Assembly (NCBI GenBank): GCA_023388355.1
Contig: JAEWGI010000038.1
Span: 1 to 37,584 of the forward strand
Length of the DNA: 37,584 bases
Source: Pseudomonadota bacterium
GTDB taxonomy: Bacteria > Pseudomonadota > Gammaproteobacteria > Xanthomonadales > Xanthomonadaceae
Reading direction: 5' to 3'
Part shown: in pieces, positions 9,084 to 17,522 of the stretch
How the letters are laid out: each line of letters opens with the position of its first letter
Numbering within the stretch: the first letter of the stretch is position 1
Notes under the pieces: generated by a model
The model's input: the letters and a program-made list of their open reading frames with translations, nothing else
Database searches by the model: none
Told to the model about the DNA's origin: nothing
Translations under genes and position numbers: made by a program

Positions 9084-9112
9084 ATAAAGCCCCGCCGAAA
9101 GCGGGGCTTTAT
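9084..9112 (+). terminator. Rho-independent terminator after the THX gene
   Basis: A perfect 12-bp stem (ATAAAGCCCCGC at 9084-9095 and GCGGGGCTTTAT at 9101-9112) with a five-base CGAAA loop starts 22 bases after the stop. The CTTTAT and following CGTTTG give the T-rich end. Confidence 0.92.
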
Positions 9113-9203
9113 CGTTTGTGCCGACTGCCGCCCGCACAGTCGCGGTTGCGCAGGCGGGGCAGGCCGGGCGAAGCTGCGCCCATTCACCGGCTGGAGGATG
9201 GCA

Positions 9204-9926
9204 ATGAAGGACCGCGGCAACCGCTTCCTCGTGATCTATTCCGGCGTGCTCACCGCGGTCTTCGCGGCGACGGTGCTCACCGGCGCCGCGTCGACGGGCA
9301 GGGCCTCATTCGAGGAGATCGACGTGCAGCGGCTCAACCTGCGCGAGCCCGACGGCACGCTGCGCTACGTGCTGTCGAGCCAGGCGCGCTTTCCGGGCGC
9401 GATCTTCCGCGGCGAGGAGCATCCGCACCCGCGGCCGCGCGCCGGCATGCTGTTCTACAGCGAGGAGGGCACCGAAGTCGGCGGGCTGGTGTTCGGAGGC
9501 AGCCGCGACGCGGAGGGCGTCGCCCAGGCCAGCGTCAGCCTGACCTTCGACCGCTACGAGCACGACCAGATCGTCCAGATCCTGGGCGATGACCGCAACG
9601 GGCGGCAGGTGGCGGGCATGCAGGTGTCGGACAGGCCGGATCGCTCGATCATCGAGGACCTGTACGAGCTGAAGCGCATAGACGCCATGCCGGAGGCCGA
9701 GCGCGGCGCGCTGATGCAGGAACGCAGCGCGCAGGCCTACTACGGCGCCGGCAGGCTGTTCGTCGGCCGCAACGACGGCGGCGACGCGACCCTTGTGCTC
9801 AACGACGCGCTGGGCAAGGCGCGCATGGTGCTGAAGGTGGCGCCCGAGGGACAGGCCTCGATCGAGTTCCTCGACGCGGCTGGTGAAGTCACCGGCCGGC
9901 TCACGCCGGAGACGGTGGCGCGATAG
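9204..9926 (+). CDS. Membrane-anchored protein of unknown function
   Basis: I do not recognise a named family. The 240-residue protein has one N-terminal membrane segment or uncleaved signal (RFLVIYSGVLTAVFAATVLTGAA) and a soluble, probably periplasmic part. That part contains two similar beta-rich blocks: near residues 40-75 (IDVQRLNLREPDGTLRYVLSSQARFPG) and near 185-235 (RLFVGRNDGGDATLVLNDALGKARMVLKVAPEGQASIEFLDAAGEV). These look like strands with D-G turns, as in short beta-repeat proteins. ATG 9204 is preferred to 9198 because GGAGG (9193-9197) lies six bases before it but touches 9198. It is isolated between the THX terminator and the convergent hutI. Confidence 0.75.
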   Translation: MKDRGNRFLVIYSGVLTAVFAATVLTGAASTGRASFEEIDVQRLNLREPDGTLRYVLSSQARFPGAIFRGEEHPHPRPRAGMLFYSEEGTEVGGLVFGGSRDAEGVAQASVSLTFDRYEHDQIVQILGDDRNGRQVAGMQVSDRPDRSIIEDLYELKRIDAMPEAERGALMQERSAQAYYGAGRLFVGRNDGGDATLVLNDALGKARMVLKVAPEGQASIEFLDAAGEVTGRLTPETVAR

Positions 9927-10033
9927 GAGCGCGCCGGCGGCTACCTGATGATCGGCAAGCTTCCCCTTGCAGGTGCGGCCTCAGTCGCGACCGCGCGGCA
10001 TCGGCATCATCGTCCCGTGCCGGCCACTACGCT

Positions 10034-11272
10034 TCAGCAAAGCCGGTGTCCGCCCGCATGCACCGCGCGCACCAGGGTGCCGCCCAGCCAGTAGCACAGT
10101 TCCGCGGGATGGCCGATGTTCCAGTGCACGAAGTCGGCGCGCAGTCCGGTACGCAGGATGCCGCGATCGTCCAGGCCCAGGGCGCGGGCGCCGTTCACCG
10201 TGGCGCCGCGCAGGGCTTCCTCCGGGGTCAGGCGGAAGTGGGTGCAGGCCAGTTGCATCGCCTGGCGCAGCGAGAGCAGCGGCGAGGTACCCGGATTGCA
10301 GTCGGTGGCCACCGCCATCGGCACGCCCTGGGCGCGGAATTCGGCCAGCGGTGGCAGCCGGGTTTCCCGCAATACGTGGAAGGCGCCGGGCAGCAGCACC
10401 GCGACCGTGCCGGCGCGCGCCATCGCCTCCACGCCGGCGGGCGAGGTGTGTTCGACGTGGTCGGCCGACAGGCCGCCGAACCCGGCCACCAGCGCGGCGC
10501 CGCCGCCGTCGCTGAGCTGGTCGGCGTGCAGCTTCACCGGCAGGCCAAGCGCGCGGGCGGCCTCGAACACGCGCCGGGCCTGGTCGATGCTGAAGCCGAT
10601 CCTTTCGGCGAAGGCGTCGACCGCGTCCACCAGTCCTTCGTCGTGCAGGCGCGGCAGCCAGTTGCAGACCGCGTCGATGTACGCATCCGCGCGCCCGGCA
10701 TACTCGGGGGGCAGGGCGTGCGCGCCGAGGAAGGTGGTGCGCACGTCGACGCCGAGCGACTGGCCGATCCGGCGCGCGACGCGCAGCATCCGCCGTTCGC
10801 CGTCGAAGTCCAGTCCGTAGCCGGACTTGATCTCGAGCGTGGTCGCGCCATCGGCCAGCAGGGCCTTCGCACGCGGCAGCGACTGCGCCAGCAGCGCGTC
10901 TTCGTCGGCGGCGCGGGTGGCGCGCACGGTCGAGACGATGCCGCCGCCGTTGCGCGCGATTTCCTCGTAGCCGGCACCCTGCAGGCGCTGCTCGAACTCG
11001 GCCGCGCGGTCGCCGCCGAACACCAGGTGGGTATGGCAGTCCACCAGCCCCGGCGTGACCCAGCCGCCGTCGGCCTCGATCACGCAGTCGGCCAGCCGCT
11101 CCGGATCGCCCGGCAGCGCGTCGCGCCGGCCCACGAACACGAACCGGCCGTTGCACCAGCCCAGCGCGCCGTCCTCTATCGCGCCGTAGCCGGCATTGCC
11201 ATCCAGCGTGGCCAGGCCGGCGCCCAGCAGCAGGCCGTCCCAGACCTCAGTCACCGCCGCCCCCGTCGCCAT
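10034..11272 (-). CDS. hutI: Imidazolonepropionase
   Basis: HutI hydrolyses imidazolone-5-propionate to N-formimidoyl-L-glutamate, the third step of histidine degradation. The 412-residue protein is an amidohydrolase-superfamily enzyme: [14 protein letters not shown] has the metal ligands H80 and H82, followed by [29 protein letters not shown], the SADHVEHT metal His, and [10 protein letters not shown] with the catalytic Asp. Length is normal. It is divergent from hutF, whose product is the next enzyme of the pathway, so shared control from the roughly 200-base region between them is likely. A small open frame overlaps its start (see 11247-11411). Confidence 0.96.
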   Translation of the reverse strand: MATGAAVTEVWDGLLLGAGLATLDGNAGYGAIEDGALGWCNGRFVFVGRRDALPGDPERLADCVIEADGGWVTPGLVDCHTHLVFGGDRAAEFEQRLQGAGYEEIARNGGGIVSTVRATRAADEDALLAQSLPRAKALLADGATTLEIKSGYGLDFDGERRMLRVARRIGQSLGVDVRTTFLGAHALPPEYAGRADAYIDAVCNWLPRLHDEGLVDAVDAFAERIGFSIDQARRVFEAARALGLPVKLHADQLSDGGGAALVAGFGGLSADHVEHTSPAGVEAMARAGTVAVLLPGAFHVLRETRLPPLAEFRAQGVPMAVATDCNPGTSPLLSLRQAMQLACTHFRLTPEEALRGATVNGARALGLDDRGILRTGLRADFVHWNIGHPAELCYWLGGTLVRAVHAGGHRLC

Positions 11273-11411
11273 CGCCGTCGCCGGACGAGCTGCCGCGCTC
11301 CGCGTCCCGGCTTCGTCGCGCGCCGGGCGTGCGCAGCCGTTCGCGCGACCTGAGCACCAGCACGACCACCGCCGCCAGCACCAGCCCCAGGATTGCGAAT
11401 TCTTCGAGCAC
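11247..11411 (-). CDS. Possible small membrane protein upstream of hutI
   Basis: A 54-residue open frame starting at a GTG reads [30 protein letters not shown] and ends in a charged Ser/Asp/Gly tail. It has one strong membrane helix, then a basic patch: a normal type I single-pass layout. GGAG lies six bases before the GTG. The stop overlaps the hutI start by 26 bases, so hutI could be translationally coupled to it. I know no family for it, and GC-rich DNA often gives such frames by chance. Confidence 0.35.
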   Translation of the reverse strand: MLEEFAILGLVLAAVVVLVLRSRERLRTPGARRSRDAERGSSSGDGDGDGGGGD

Positions 11412-11480
11412 GGTCAGCTCCGATGAAAGCGGATCGCCAGCGCGGTAGCCTAACCCACTCCCCCTGCCGCCCGTCCGCCG

Positions 11481-12728
11481 ATGCCCACTTCCGCCGCGCC
11501 ACCGATCCAGGCCACCGCCGCAGGCTGGCGCCTGCCCGGCATCTCCAACCTGCATTCGCACGCCTTCCAGCGGGCGATGGCCGGGCTGGCCGAACGCCAG
11601 ACCGACCCGGCCGATTCGTTCTGGACCTGGCGCGAAACCATGTACCGCATCGCCGCACGCTTCGATCCGGATGCGCTGCATGCGGTCGCCTCGCAGCTGT
11701 ACGTGGAAATGCTGGAAGCCGGCTACACCACCGTCTGCGAATTCCATTACCTGCACCACGCGCCGGACGGCAGCGCCTACGCCGCGCCGACGGCGATGTC
11801 CGATGCGCTGATCGCGGCCGCGCGCGAGGCCGGCATCCGCCTGACCCTGCTGCCGGTGCTGTACATGACCGGAGGCTTCGATGGCCGTGCGCTGGGCGAA
11901 CGGCAGAAGCGCTTCGGACACGACGTCGAGTCCTACCTGCGCCTGTTCGAAGCCCTGCACGCACGCCAGGACGGAATGCTGCGCGTGGGCTGCGCCCTGC
12001 ACAGCCTGCGCGCGGTGCCCGCGGCGGCGATGCACGAGGTGCTCGACGCGCTGCCGGACGATGCCCGCATCCACATCCACATCGCCGAGCAGGTGGGCGA
12101 GGTGCAGGACTGCCTGGCGATGCGCGACCTGCGTCCGGTCGAATGGCTGTTGCGCAACGCCGGGCTGGACGCGCGCTGGACGCTGGTGCACGCCACCCAC
12201 CTCAACGATGGCGAGGTCGACGGCATCGCGCGTTCGGGTGCGACGGTGGCGATCTGCCCGACCACCGAGGCCAACCTCGGCGACGGGCTGTTCCGGCTGC
12301 GCGACCATCTCGACGCCGGCGGCGCCTGGGGCATCGGCTCGGATTCGCACATCTCCGTGTCGCCGGTTGAGGAGCTGCGCTGGCTCGAATACGGCCAGCG
12401 GCTGGCCACGCGCCGCCGCAACATCGCGGTCGCGCCGGGGTCGCCGGGCGTCGGCGCCACGCTGCTGCGTGGCGCGCTGGCCAGCGCGCCGCAGGCCACC
12501 GGCTTCGAGGCCACCGACGATGCCATCGTGCTCGATGCGGACGTCCCGATACTTGCCGCCGCCAGCGTCGACGACGCGATCGAACGCTGGATCTTCAGCG
12601 GCAACCGCCCGCTCGTGCGCGAGGTGCACGTCGCCGGCAGGCAGGTGGTGGCGGATGGACGGCATCCGCGGCGCGATGCCGTCGCCGGGCGCTATGCGGA
12701 CACGCTGCGCCGGTTGCTGCGTGGCTGA
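11481..12728 (+). CDS. hutF: Formimidoylglutamate deiminase
   Basis: HutF converts N-formimidoyl-L-glutamate to N-formyl-L-glutamate plus ammonia. It defines the five-step route that ends in formylglutamate hydrolysis by HutG. The 415-residue protein is an amidohydrolase: GISNLHSHAFQRAMAG carries the metal ligands H25 and H27, and CALHSLRAVP, IHIHIAEQ, LVHATHLN and GSDSHISVSPVEELRWLEYGQRL are all typical of the family. It is divergent from hutI. The remaining genes of the route, hutH and hutG, are not in this window, and hutU lies 7 kb downstream. Start MPTSAAPPIQATAAGWRLPG is acceptable; no strong ribosome site decides it. Confidence 0.96.
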   Translation: MPTSAAPPIQATAAGWRLPGISNLHSHAFQRAMAGLAERQTDPADSFWTWRETMYRIAARFDPDALHAVASQLYVEMLEAGYTTVCEFHYLHHAPDGSAYAAPTAMSDALIAAAREAGIRLTLLPVLYMTGGFDGRALGERQKRFGHDVESYLRLFEALHARQDGMLRVGCALHSLRAVPAAAMHEVLDALPDDARIHIHIAEQVGEVQDCLAMRDLRPVEWLLRNAGLDARWTLVHATHLNDGEVDGIARSGATVAICPTTEANLGDGLFRLRDHLDAGGAWGIGSDSHISVSPVEELRWLEYGQRLATRRRNIAVAPGSPGVGATLLRGALASAPQATGFEATDDAIVLDADVPILAAASVDDAIERWIFSGNRPLVREVHVAGRQVVADGRHPRRDAVAGRYADTLRRLLRG

Positions 12729-12840
12729 CTGGCGCTGCGGACGGCCGGATCCGCCGCATGCGGCGCACGTCGAGTCGCCGGGGGGACGCCGCACGCAGGC
12801 AATGGCTGACTGCACGCTGCCGGGACGACAGGAGGCCGCC

Positions 12841-13212
12841 ATGTGGAAGCTCGCCCTTGCCGCCAGCCTCGCGCTGGCAACACCCGCCCAGACCGCCGAC
12901 GCCATGAGCGATGCCGGGCTCGCCGTACTCGTCGACCAGCGCCTGGCGGGCGACCGCACCGGAGCCTGCATGGCGGTGGCCGTGGTCGAAGGCGACCAGG
13001 TGGCGCGCGCCTATCGCTGCGCCGATCCCGCGGATGCCACCCGCATCGGCGCCGACACGGCGTTCGAGATCGGTTCGGTCAGCAAGACCATGACCTCGGC
13101 GCTGCTGGCCGACCTGATCATCCGCGACGAGGCTTCGCTCGACGATCCGCTGGCCGACGGCCTTCCCCCGCCCTGCGGGGGAAGGAGCACGGCTGGCGCG
13201 GCGCTCGGCTGA
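12841..13212 (+). pseudogene. Truncated serine beta-lactamase/class C-type hydrolase
   Basis: The frame starts with a signal peptide (MWKLALAASLALATPAQTADA), then about 85 residues typical of the beta-lactamase/penicillin-binding family: VDQRLAGDRTGACMAVAVVEGDQVARAY, then FEIGSVSKTMTSALLADLI with the SxxK active-site Ser and Lys, and LDDPLADGLP. Just after LADG, at 13159, the DNA becomes a hairpin-rich repeat, and the frame stops 18 codons later. Normal members run to some 350-550 residues with later YxN and HxG motifs; none of these remains before ogt. The gene has therefore lost its 3' part and cannot make a whole enzyme. A good ribosome site (GGAGGCCGCC) before the ATG shows the start was once used. 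An assembly collapse inside the repeat is possible. Confidence 0.75.
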
Positions 13213-13546
13213 CGACGGTGTTTCGCGGCTTTCAGCTCCCTCCCCCGCGTGCGGGGGTGGGTTGGGGTCGGGGCAGGCTTTCGCCGCGCCTGACACGGCC
13301 CCCATCCCGGCCTTCCCCCGCGCTGCGGGGGAAGGAGCAGGGCCGGCGCCGCGCTCGGCTGACGACGGTGTTTCTCCGCAAGGCTGACGCAGCGCCTGGC
13401 TGACGACGGTGTTTCGCGGCTTTCAGCTCCCTCCCCCGCAAAGCGGGGGAGGGTTGGGGTGGGGGCCAGGCTTTCGCCGCGCCTGATACGGCCCCCATCC
13501 CGGCCTTCCCCCGCCCTGCGGGGGAAGGAGCAGGGCCGGCGCGGCG
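13159..13546. repeat. Tandem hairpin-rich repeat array
   Basis: Units start at 13159, 13309 and 13502, each with GGCCTTCCCCCG and a CCCCCGC/GCGGGGG hairpin followed by GAAGGAGCA. Unit 1 is 150 bases. Unit 2 is 193 bases because GGCTGACGACGGTGTTT is duplicated inside it (13357 and 13398; a first copy lies in unit 1 at 13207). Unit 3 is a 45-base remnant with two mismatches to unit 1. Each full unit has a second hairpin (CTCCCTCCCCCG, then GCGGGGG), a GGGTTGGGGT stretch and GGCTTTCGCCGCGCCTGA. It has no coding sense and fills the gap between the pseudogene and ogt. It resembles dispersed intergenic palindromic elements, here arranged in tandem. Confidence 0.85.
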
Positions 13547-13573
13547 GAGGACCGCTGCGCGGATTGCGCGGGG

Positions 13574-14098
13574 TTATTTCTGCAGTGGATGGGCCTGGGG
13601 AAAAAGATCGAAATCGCCCGGCAGTGCGCCTTCGAGCTTGAGCAGGTACTGCTTGGTCGGGAGCCCGCCGCCGAAGCCGGTGAGCGAGCCGTCGGCGCCG
13701 ATCACGCGGTGGCAGGGCAGGACGATCGGCAGCGGATTGCGTCCGTTCGCCGCGCCCACCGCGCGCATTGCCGTCGGCCGGCCGACGCGTGCGGCCAGTT
13801 GCGCGTAGCTGATCGTCCCGCCGTAGGGAATCGAAGCCAGGGTGGTCCAGACCTCGCGCTGGAACGCGGTGCCCTGCGGCGACAGCGGCAGGTCGAAGTC
13901 GCGGCGGTGTCCGGCGAAGTATTCGTCGAGCTGTTCGCGGGCGCGTCGCAGCAGCGGGCTGTCGCCTTCGCGCCAGTCCTCGCCGCGGAGCACGGGATGG
14001 CGGTTGTCGCGGAATTCGATCGCGCGCAGGCCCTGTGCGTCGGCGGCCAGGAACAGCGGGCCGACCGGGCTGTCGACGATGGTGGTCAGCACGCTCAT
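13574..14098 (-). CDS. ogt: Methylated-DNA-protein-cysteine methyltransferase
   Basis: Ogt takes the alkyl group from O6-alkylguanine (and O4-alkylthymine) onto its own cysteine in a suicide reaction. The 174-residue protein has a small N-terminal RNase H-like domain and a C-terminal DNA-binding domain with [24 protein letters not shown]129 in PCHR is the acceptor, and the preceding N and following H are the conserved relay. [17 protein letters not shown] completes the family pattern. The ATG at 14098 overlaps the stop of the Ada/AlkA gene by four bases (ATGA), so the two are translated as a coupled pair. The gene ends next to the repeat array. Confidence 0.93.
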   Translation of the reverse strand: MSVLTTIVDSPVGPLFLAADAQGLRAIEFRDNRHPVLRGEDWREGDSPLLRRAREQLDEYFAGHRRDFDLPLSPQGTAFQREVWTTLASIPYGGTISYAQLAARVGRPTAMRAVGAANGRNPLPIVLPCHRVIGADGSLTGFGGGLPTKQYLLKLEGALPGDFDLFPQAHPLQK

Positions 14099-15639
14099 GC
14101 GACTTTCCTCGGTGGATTGCGGGGGCGTCCTGCGTTTGCCGCACCCTGCGCCAGCGCGGCCTCGCGCCAGGCGTGGATCGCGGCGTAGGCGCGCCATGGG
14201 CGCCAGGCCTCGGCGCGCCGGTCGAGTGCGGCGGTGCGCAGGCGCGGCGTGGCCTCGGCCGCGGCGGCATCGAGCAGTTGCCTGTGCAGCACCAGGTCGC
14301 CGGCCGGGAACGCATCCGGATGCCCGAGCGCGCGCATGGCGATGTAGTGCGCGGTCCATGCGCCGATGCCGGGCAGTGCGGTCCAGCGCTGCACGAAATC
14401 GTCCAGCGTGCGCTCGGCGCTGAAATCGATGCGTTCTTCCACCAGCGCCCGGGCAAGCGTGCGGATCGTCGCGGCGCGCGCCGTCGGCAGGCCGATGCCG
14501 GACAGGTCCGCATCGGCCAGCTGCTGCGCGGTGGGGAACAGCCACTGCAGGCCCTGCGCGGCCATCGCTTCGGGCAGCGGCGTGCCGTGGCGCTGCGCCA
14601 GGCGCGAGGTGACCGTGCGCGCGGCCGTGACGCTGACCTGCTGACCGACCACCGCGCGCACCGCGATCTCGAAGCCGTCCCAGCCGCTGGGCAGGCGCAG
14701 TCCGGGGCGCCTGCGCAGCAGCGGGCGCAGCTGCGGGTCGCGCGACAGCACCGCGGCAATCGCCTGCGGATCGGCATCGAGATCGAACATCCTGCGCACG
14801 CGCTCGACCGTCGCCAGCAGCCGCGACGGCGCGCAGCCGTGCAGTTCGAGCTTCAGCGCGTGGCAGTCGTCGCCGCCGCCGCGCGGCCATGCGCTCACGC
14901 GCAGCCAGCCCGGCGCGCCGGCATCGCCGATCACGCGCCGGTAGGACGCGGCATCGACCAGTTCCACGCCCGGCAGCGCGCGCCCGCGCAGGAAGTCGAG
15001 CATCGCCGCGAAGTCGTACGGCGGCCGGTAGTTCAGGCGCAGGCTCAGCACGTCGCCATCGCCCGCGCCCGGCCGCCGCCGCAGGTCGCGCGGGGCCATG
15101 CCGTAGGCGTCGCGGAAGCAGGTGTTGAAGCGGCGCAGGCTGCCGAAGCCGGCCGCCATGGCGACGCCGGTGACCGGCAGCGTGGTTTCGGTCAGCAACT
15201 GCTTGGCGAACAGCAGCCGGCGGGTGCCGTGCACGCCGATCGGCGGCGCGCCGAGGCGCTCGCTGAACAGGCGCCGCAGCTGGCGCTCGCCCACGTGCAC
15301 GCGTTCGGCCAGCGCGGCCAGCGGCGCATCGGCGAGGAAGCCCTCGTCGATCAGCTTGAGCGCGCGTGCCAGGGTGCCGTCGCCGCGTCGCCAGCTGCCG
15401 TCGGCCGGCGACAGTTCAGGCCGGCAGCGCAGGCAGGGCCGGAAGCCGGCCGCTTCGGCCGCCGGCGCGTTGGGGTAGTAGCGCACGTTGCGCGATTTCG
15501 CCGGCGGCGCGGGACAGGTCGGGCGGCAGTAGATGCCGGTGCTGGAGACGGCGGTGAAGAACAGGCCGTCGAACCGCGGGTCGCGGCTCAGGCGCGCCTG
15601 TTCGCAGATGGCGGGATCGGGCAGGCCGGGGGTCGACAT
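14095..15639 (-). CDS. Ada-type regulator fused to AlkA glycosylase
   Basis: The 514-residue protein joins two repair activities. Residues 1-80 are the Ada methylphosphotriester domain, with zinc ligands C38, C42, C69 and C72 ([18 protein letters not shown]); C38 is the expected methyl acceptor. Residues about 85-190 form an AraC-type helix-turn-helix domain ([24 protein letters not shown]). From about 200 the AlkA N-terminal domain follows, then the helix-hairpin-helix glycosylase core with [38 protein letters not shown] and the conserved Asp in [10 protein letters not shown]. It should sense methyl damage, activate the adaptive response and excise 3-methyladenine-type bases. The O6-methylguanine domain of classical Ada is absent and is supplied by the overlapping ogt gene. 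Confidence 0.93.
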   Translation of the reverse strand: MSTPGLPDPAICEQARLSRDPRFDGLFFTAVSSTGIYCRPTCPAPPAKSRNVRYYPNAPAAEAAGFRPCLRCRPELSPADGSWRRGDGTLARALKLIDEGFLADAPLAALAERVHVGERQLRRLFSERLGAPPIGVHGTRRLLFAKQLLTETTLPVTGVAMAAGFGSLRRFNTCFRDAYGMAPRDLRRRPGAGDGDVLSLRLNYRPPYDFAAMLDFLRGRALPGVELVDAASYRRVIGDAGAPGWLRVSAWPRGGGDDCHALKLELHGCAPSRLLATVERVRRMFDLDADPQAIAAVLSRDPQLRPLLRRRPGLRLPSGWDGFEIAVRAVVGQQVSVTAARTVTSRLAQRHGTPLPEAMAAQGLQWLFPTAQQLADADLSGIGLPTARAATIRTLARALVEERIDFSAERTLDDFVQRWTALPGIGAWTAHYIAMRALGHPDAFPAGDLVLHRQLLDAAAAEATPRLRTAALDRRAEAWRPWRAYAAIHAWREAALAQGAANAGRPRNPPRKVA

Positions 15640-15688
15640 GCAGCCAGTCTAGCGCCGCGCCCGGCGGCCGACTCGCCGTTTCCGGACA

Positions 15689-16960
15689 TCAATGCGATGG
15701 CGTGCGAACGGGGTCCGGAGCCGGTTCGCGCAGCGCCGGGCGCAGCGTGTCCGGATCGCCGTCGTTCGGCGCGGGCCGCACGCCGACCAGGTGCGCCAGC
15801 AGCGGATACACGTCGACGTTGTCGAAGGCCGGCAGCGTCGCCCCGCGCCGGAACGAGGGCCCGCTGGCGATGAAGATCGCGCGCATCGCCGGCTCGGCGG
15901 GATCGTAGCCGTGCGAACCGCGCGTCCCCGGCGGCCGTCGCGCCAGGAGCGCCTGCGGCAGCGCGTCCCAGCCCGGATCCATCTGGCACACGATCGGCGG
16001 CACGCGCGGATGGCTGCCGTAGTGCCAGCGCTGCGGCAGCTCATGCCGGCGCCAGCATTCGTGGTGCGCGTGGCGACCGAGCAGCTGGCGTTCGGCCGCC
16101 GTCTCGCGTCCGGGCAGCGGGCGGAAGCCGACCACCTGCCCATCGGTCACCGATGCGGCGTCGCGCGGATCGACCATGTCCTCGATCCGCACCACCTGTC
16201 CTTCCGGCACCTGCGCCATGCCGTGGTCGGAGACGATCACGATGTCGGTCCGGGCCAGCGCGCCGCTGTCCGCAAGGCGGTCGAGCAGGACGCCGATCGC
16301 CGCATCGACCTCGCGCATCGCCTCACGAAGCTGCGGCGAACCCGGGCCGTGCGCGTGCGCGGCGCCGTCGGGATGCTCGAAGTACAGCGTGGCCAGGCGC
16401 GGGCGCGTGGCCGCCGGTTCGGACAGCCAGCCGGCGACGATGTCGATGCGCTGCGCGATCGGCCGGCCGGCGTCGAACAGATGCCAGCGCCGCGGCCGCA
16501 CGCCCTGCACAGCGGCCTCGCTCCCCGGCCAGGACAGCGTGGCGGTTGGTAGCCCGGCGCGTTCGGCGGTCACCCACAGCGGTTCGCCGCCCCACCAGCG
16601 CGCGTCGCCGACCGCGTCGCGATTCTTCAGGGTGAAGCCGCCCAGCGCCGCATCGTGCATGGTGTTGTGGACGATGCCGTGGCGGTCGGGCCGCAGTCCG
16701 GTGACGATGCTGTAGTGGTTGGGGAAGGTGAGGCTGGGATACGAGGGCCTCATCCACTGCGCGCGCGCGCCTTCACGCGCGAGCCGGTCGATGCGCGGCG
16801 TGTCGCCGCGACCGAGGTCGCCGGGATGCACGCCGTCCAGCGACACCAGCAGCAGGCTGCGCGCGGCATCCGCTGCGGGCGATGCTGCGGGCGGCGGGCT
16901 TGCGCAGGCCGCCAGGCACAGCAGCCACGCCAGGACCAGCGGATAGCGGAGAAGCGTCAT
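15689..16960 (-). CDS. Nucleotide pyrophosphatase/phosphodiesterase lipoprotein
   Basis: The 423-residue protein has a lipoprotein signal ending at Cys19 (CLAAC) and an alkaline-phosphatase-superfamily domain. SLLLVSLDG gives the metal ligand D42; RPSYPSLTFPNHYSIVTG contains the nucleophile T78 and N81, as in bacterial NPP enzymes (Xac NPP-like); IVSDHGM and EHPDGAAHAHGP give further metal ligands. Thr rather than Ser as nucleophile, together with the FPNH motif, favours a nucleotide pyrophosphatase/phosphodiesterase over a phosphatase. It probably cleaves nucleotides or other diesters in the periplasm, anchored to a membrane. The gene is separated from the Ada/AlkA start by 49 bases on the same strand. 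Confidence 0.88.
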   Translation of the reverse strand: MTLLRYPLVLAWLLCLAACASPPPAASPAADAARSLLLVSLDGVHPGDLGRGDTPRIDRLAREGARAQWMRPSYPSLTFPNHYSIVTGLRPDRHGIVHNTMHDAALGGFTLKNRDAVGDARWWGGEPLWVTAERAGLPTATLSWPGSEAAVQGVRPRRWHLFDAGRPIAQRIDIVAGWLSEPAATRPRLATLYFEHPDGAAHAHGPGSPQLREAMREVDAAIGVLLDRLADSGALARTDIVIVSDHGMAQVPEGQVVRIEDMVDPRDAASVTDGQVVGFRPLPGRETAAERQLLGRHAHHECWRRHELPQRWHYGSHPRVPPIVCQMDPGWDALPQALLARRPPGTRGSHGYDPAEPAMRAIFIASGPSFRRGATLPAFDNVDVYPLLAHLVGVRPAPNDGDPDTLRPALREPAPDPVRTPSH

Positions 16961-16998
16961 GCGCCCATGATACGGAGCGATGTGACAGCCGATCGCGG

Positions 16999-17014
16999 TG
17001 TCGGCGCCGATACG
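16999..17014. promoter_or_regulatory. Palindrome between two divergent genes
   Basis: TCGGCGCCGA at 17001-17010 is a perfect 10-bp palindrome, extended with one mismatched pair to 16999-17014. It lies in the 158-base gap between the divergent phosphodiesterase gene and the small secreted-protein gene. No promoter can be called with confidence; a protein-binding site is possible, but GC-rich DNA gives such palindromes by chance. Confidence 0.25.
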
Positions 17015-17118
17015 CTGACAGCGGTCTGAATCGTGGCCGCGCCTGCGGTTGATTCATCGCCGGTGGCGCGTATGTTGGCGGATGGCCGTCCGGCCGATAT
17101 CGCTGCAGAGGTGCCCCC

Positions 17119-17466
17119 ATGAACATTCGCCCCCGTCGCCATCCGGGTCGTCCCCTGTTTGCCGCCCTGCTCGCGGCCGCGGCGCTGTGCGTGGCCGTGC
17201 CGGCCACCGCGCTGGCGCAGGAGGGTGAGCTGGAGGAAGAGGAAGAGGAAGAGGGCCGGGCCGCGGTCCGCAAGGGCGATCCCGAAGACCGGTTCTGCAT
17301 CCGCGAGACCGGCTCGCGCATCGTTGCCCGGCGCAACCGCGACAAGCGGGCCGAGGAGGAGTGCGTCAACGCCTCCGGACGCGTGTACACCCGCGAAGAC
17401 ATCGAGCGCACCGGGTCGGCGGACATGCGCGACGCGCTGCGTCGGCTGGATCCTTCGTTCCGCTGA
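17119..17466 (+). CDS. Small secreted acidic protein, TonB-plug-like tail
   Basis: The 115-residue protein has a clear Sec signal (FAALLAAAALCVAVPATALA, cleavage predicted after residue 33) and an acidic run (EGELEEEEEEEG, 35-46). The rest has two Cys (FCIRETG and ECVNASG), probably joined by a disulfide. The last 30 residues, GRVYTREDIERTGSADMRDALRRLDPSF, resemble the start of a TonB-receptor plug (DIERTG, then DALRRLP), but no barrel follows. The end is a normal stop with no trace of a receptor downstream, where the lnt-like gene runs the other way. The function is unknown; a small periplasmic or secreted factor is all the sequence supports. ATG 17119 starts the signal peptide. Confidence 0.7.
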   Translation: MNIRPRRHPGRPLFAALLAAAALCVAVPATALAQEGELEEEEEEEGRAAVRKGDPEDRFCIRETGSRIVARRNRDKRAEEECVNASGRVYTREDIERTGSADMRDALRRLDPSFR

Positions 17467-17522
17467 GCTGGCCGCCAGGGCCGCCCCGGCCGCGCCATCC
17501 GCACCCCGGCTCCCGAACGAGG

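Noticed and set aside
12841..13212. A complete short serine hydrolase gene
   Set aside because: The family needs later active-site motifs; the end is encoded by the repeat, so it is listed as a pseudogene.
13159..13546. CRISPR array
   Set aside because: Units are 150 and 193 bases, contiguous, without unique spacers or cas genes.
13011..14777. A minus-strand frame with repeated Pro/Arg peptides such as LLPPQRGGRPG
   Set aside because: It is a translation of the hairpin repeats joined to the antisense of ogt and the Ada/AlkA gene.
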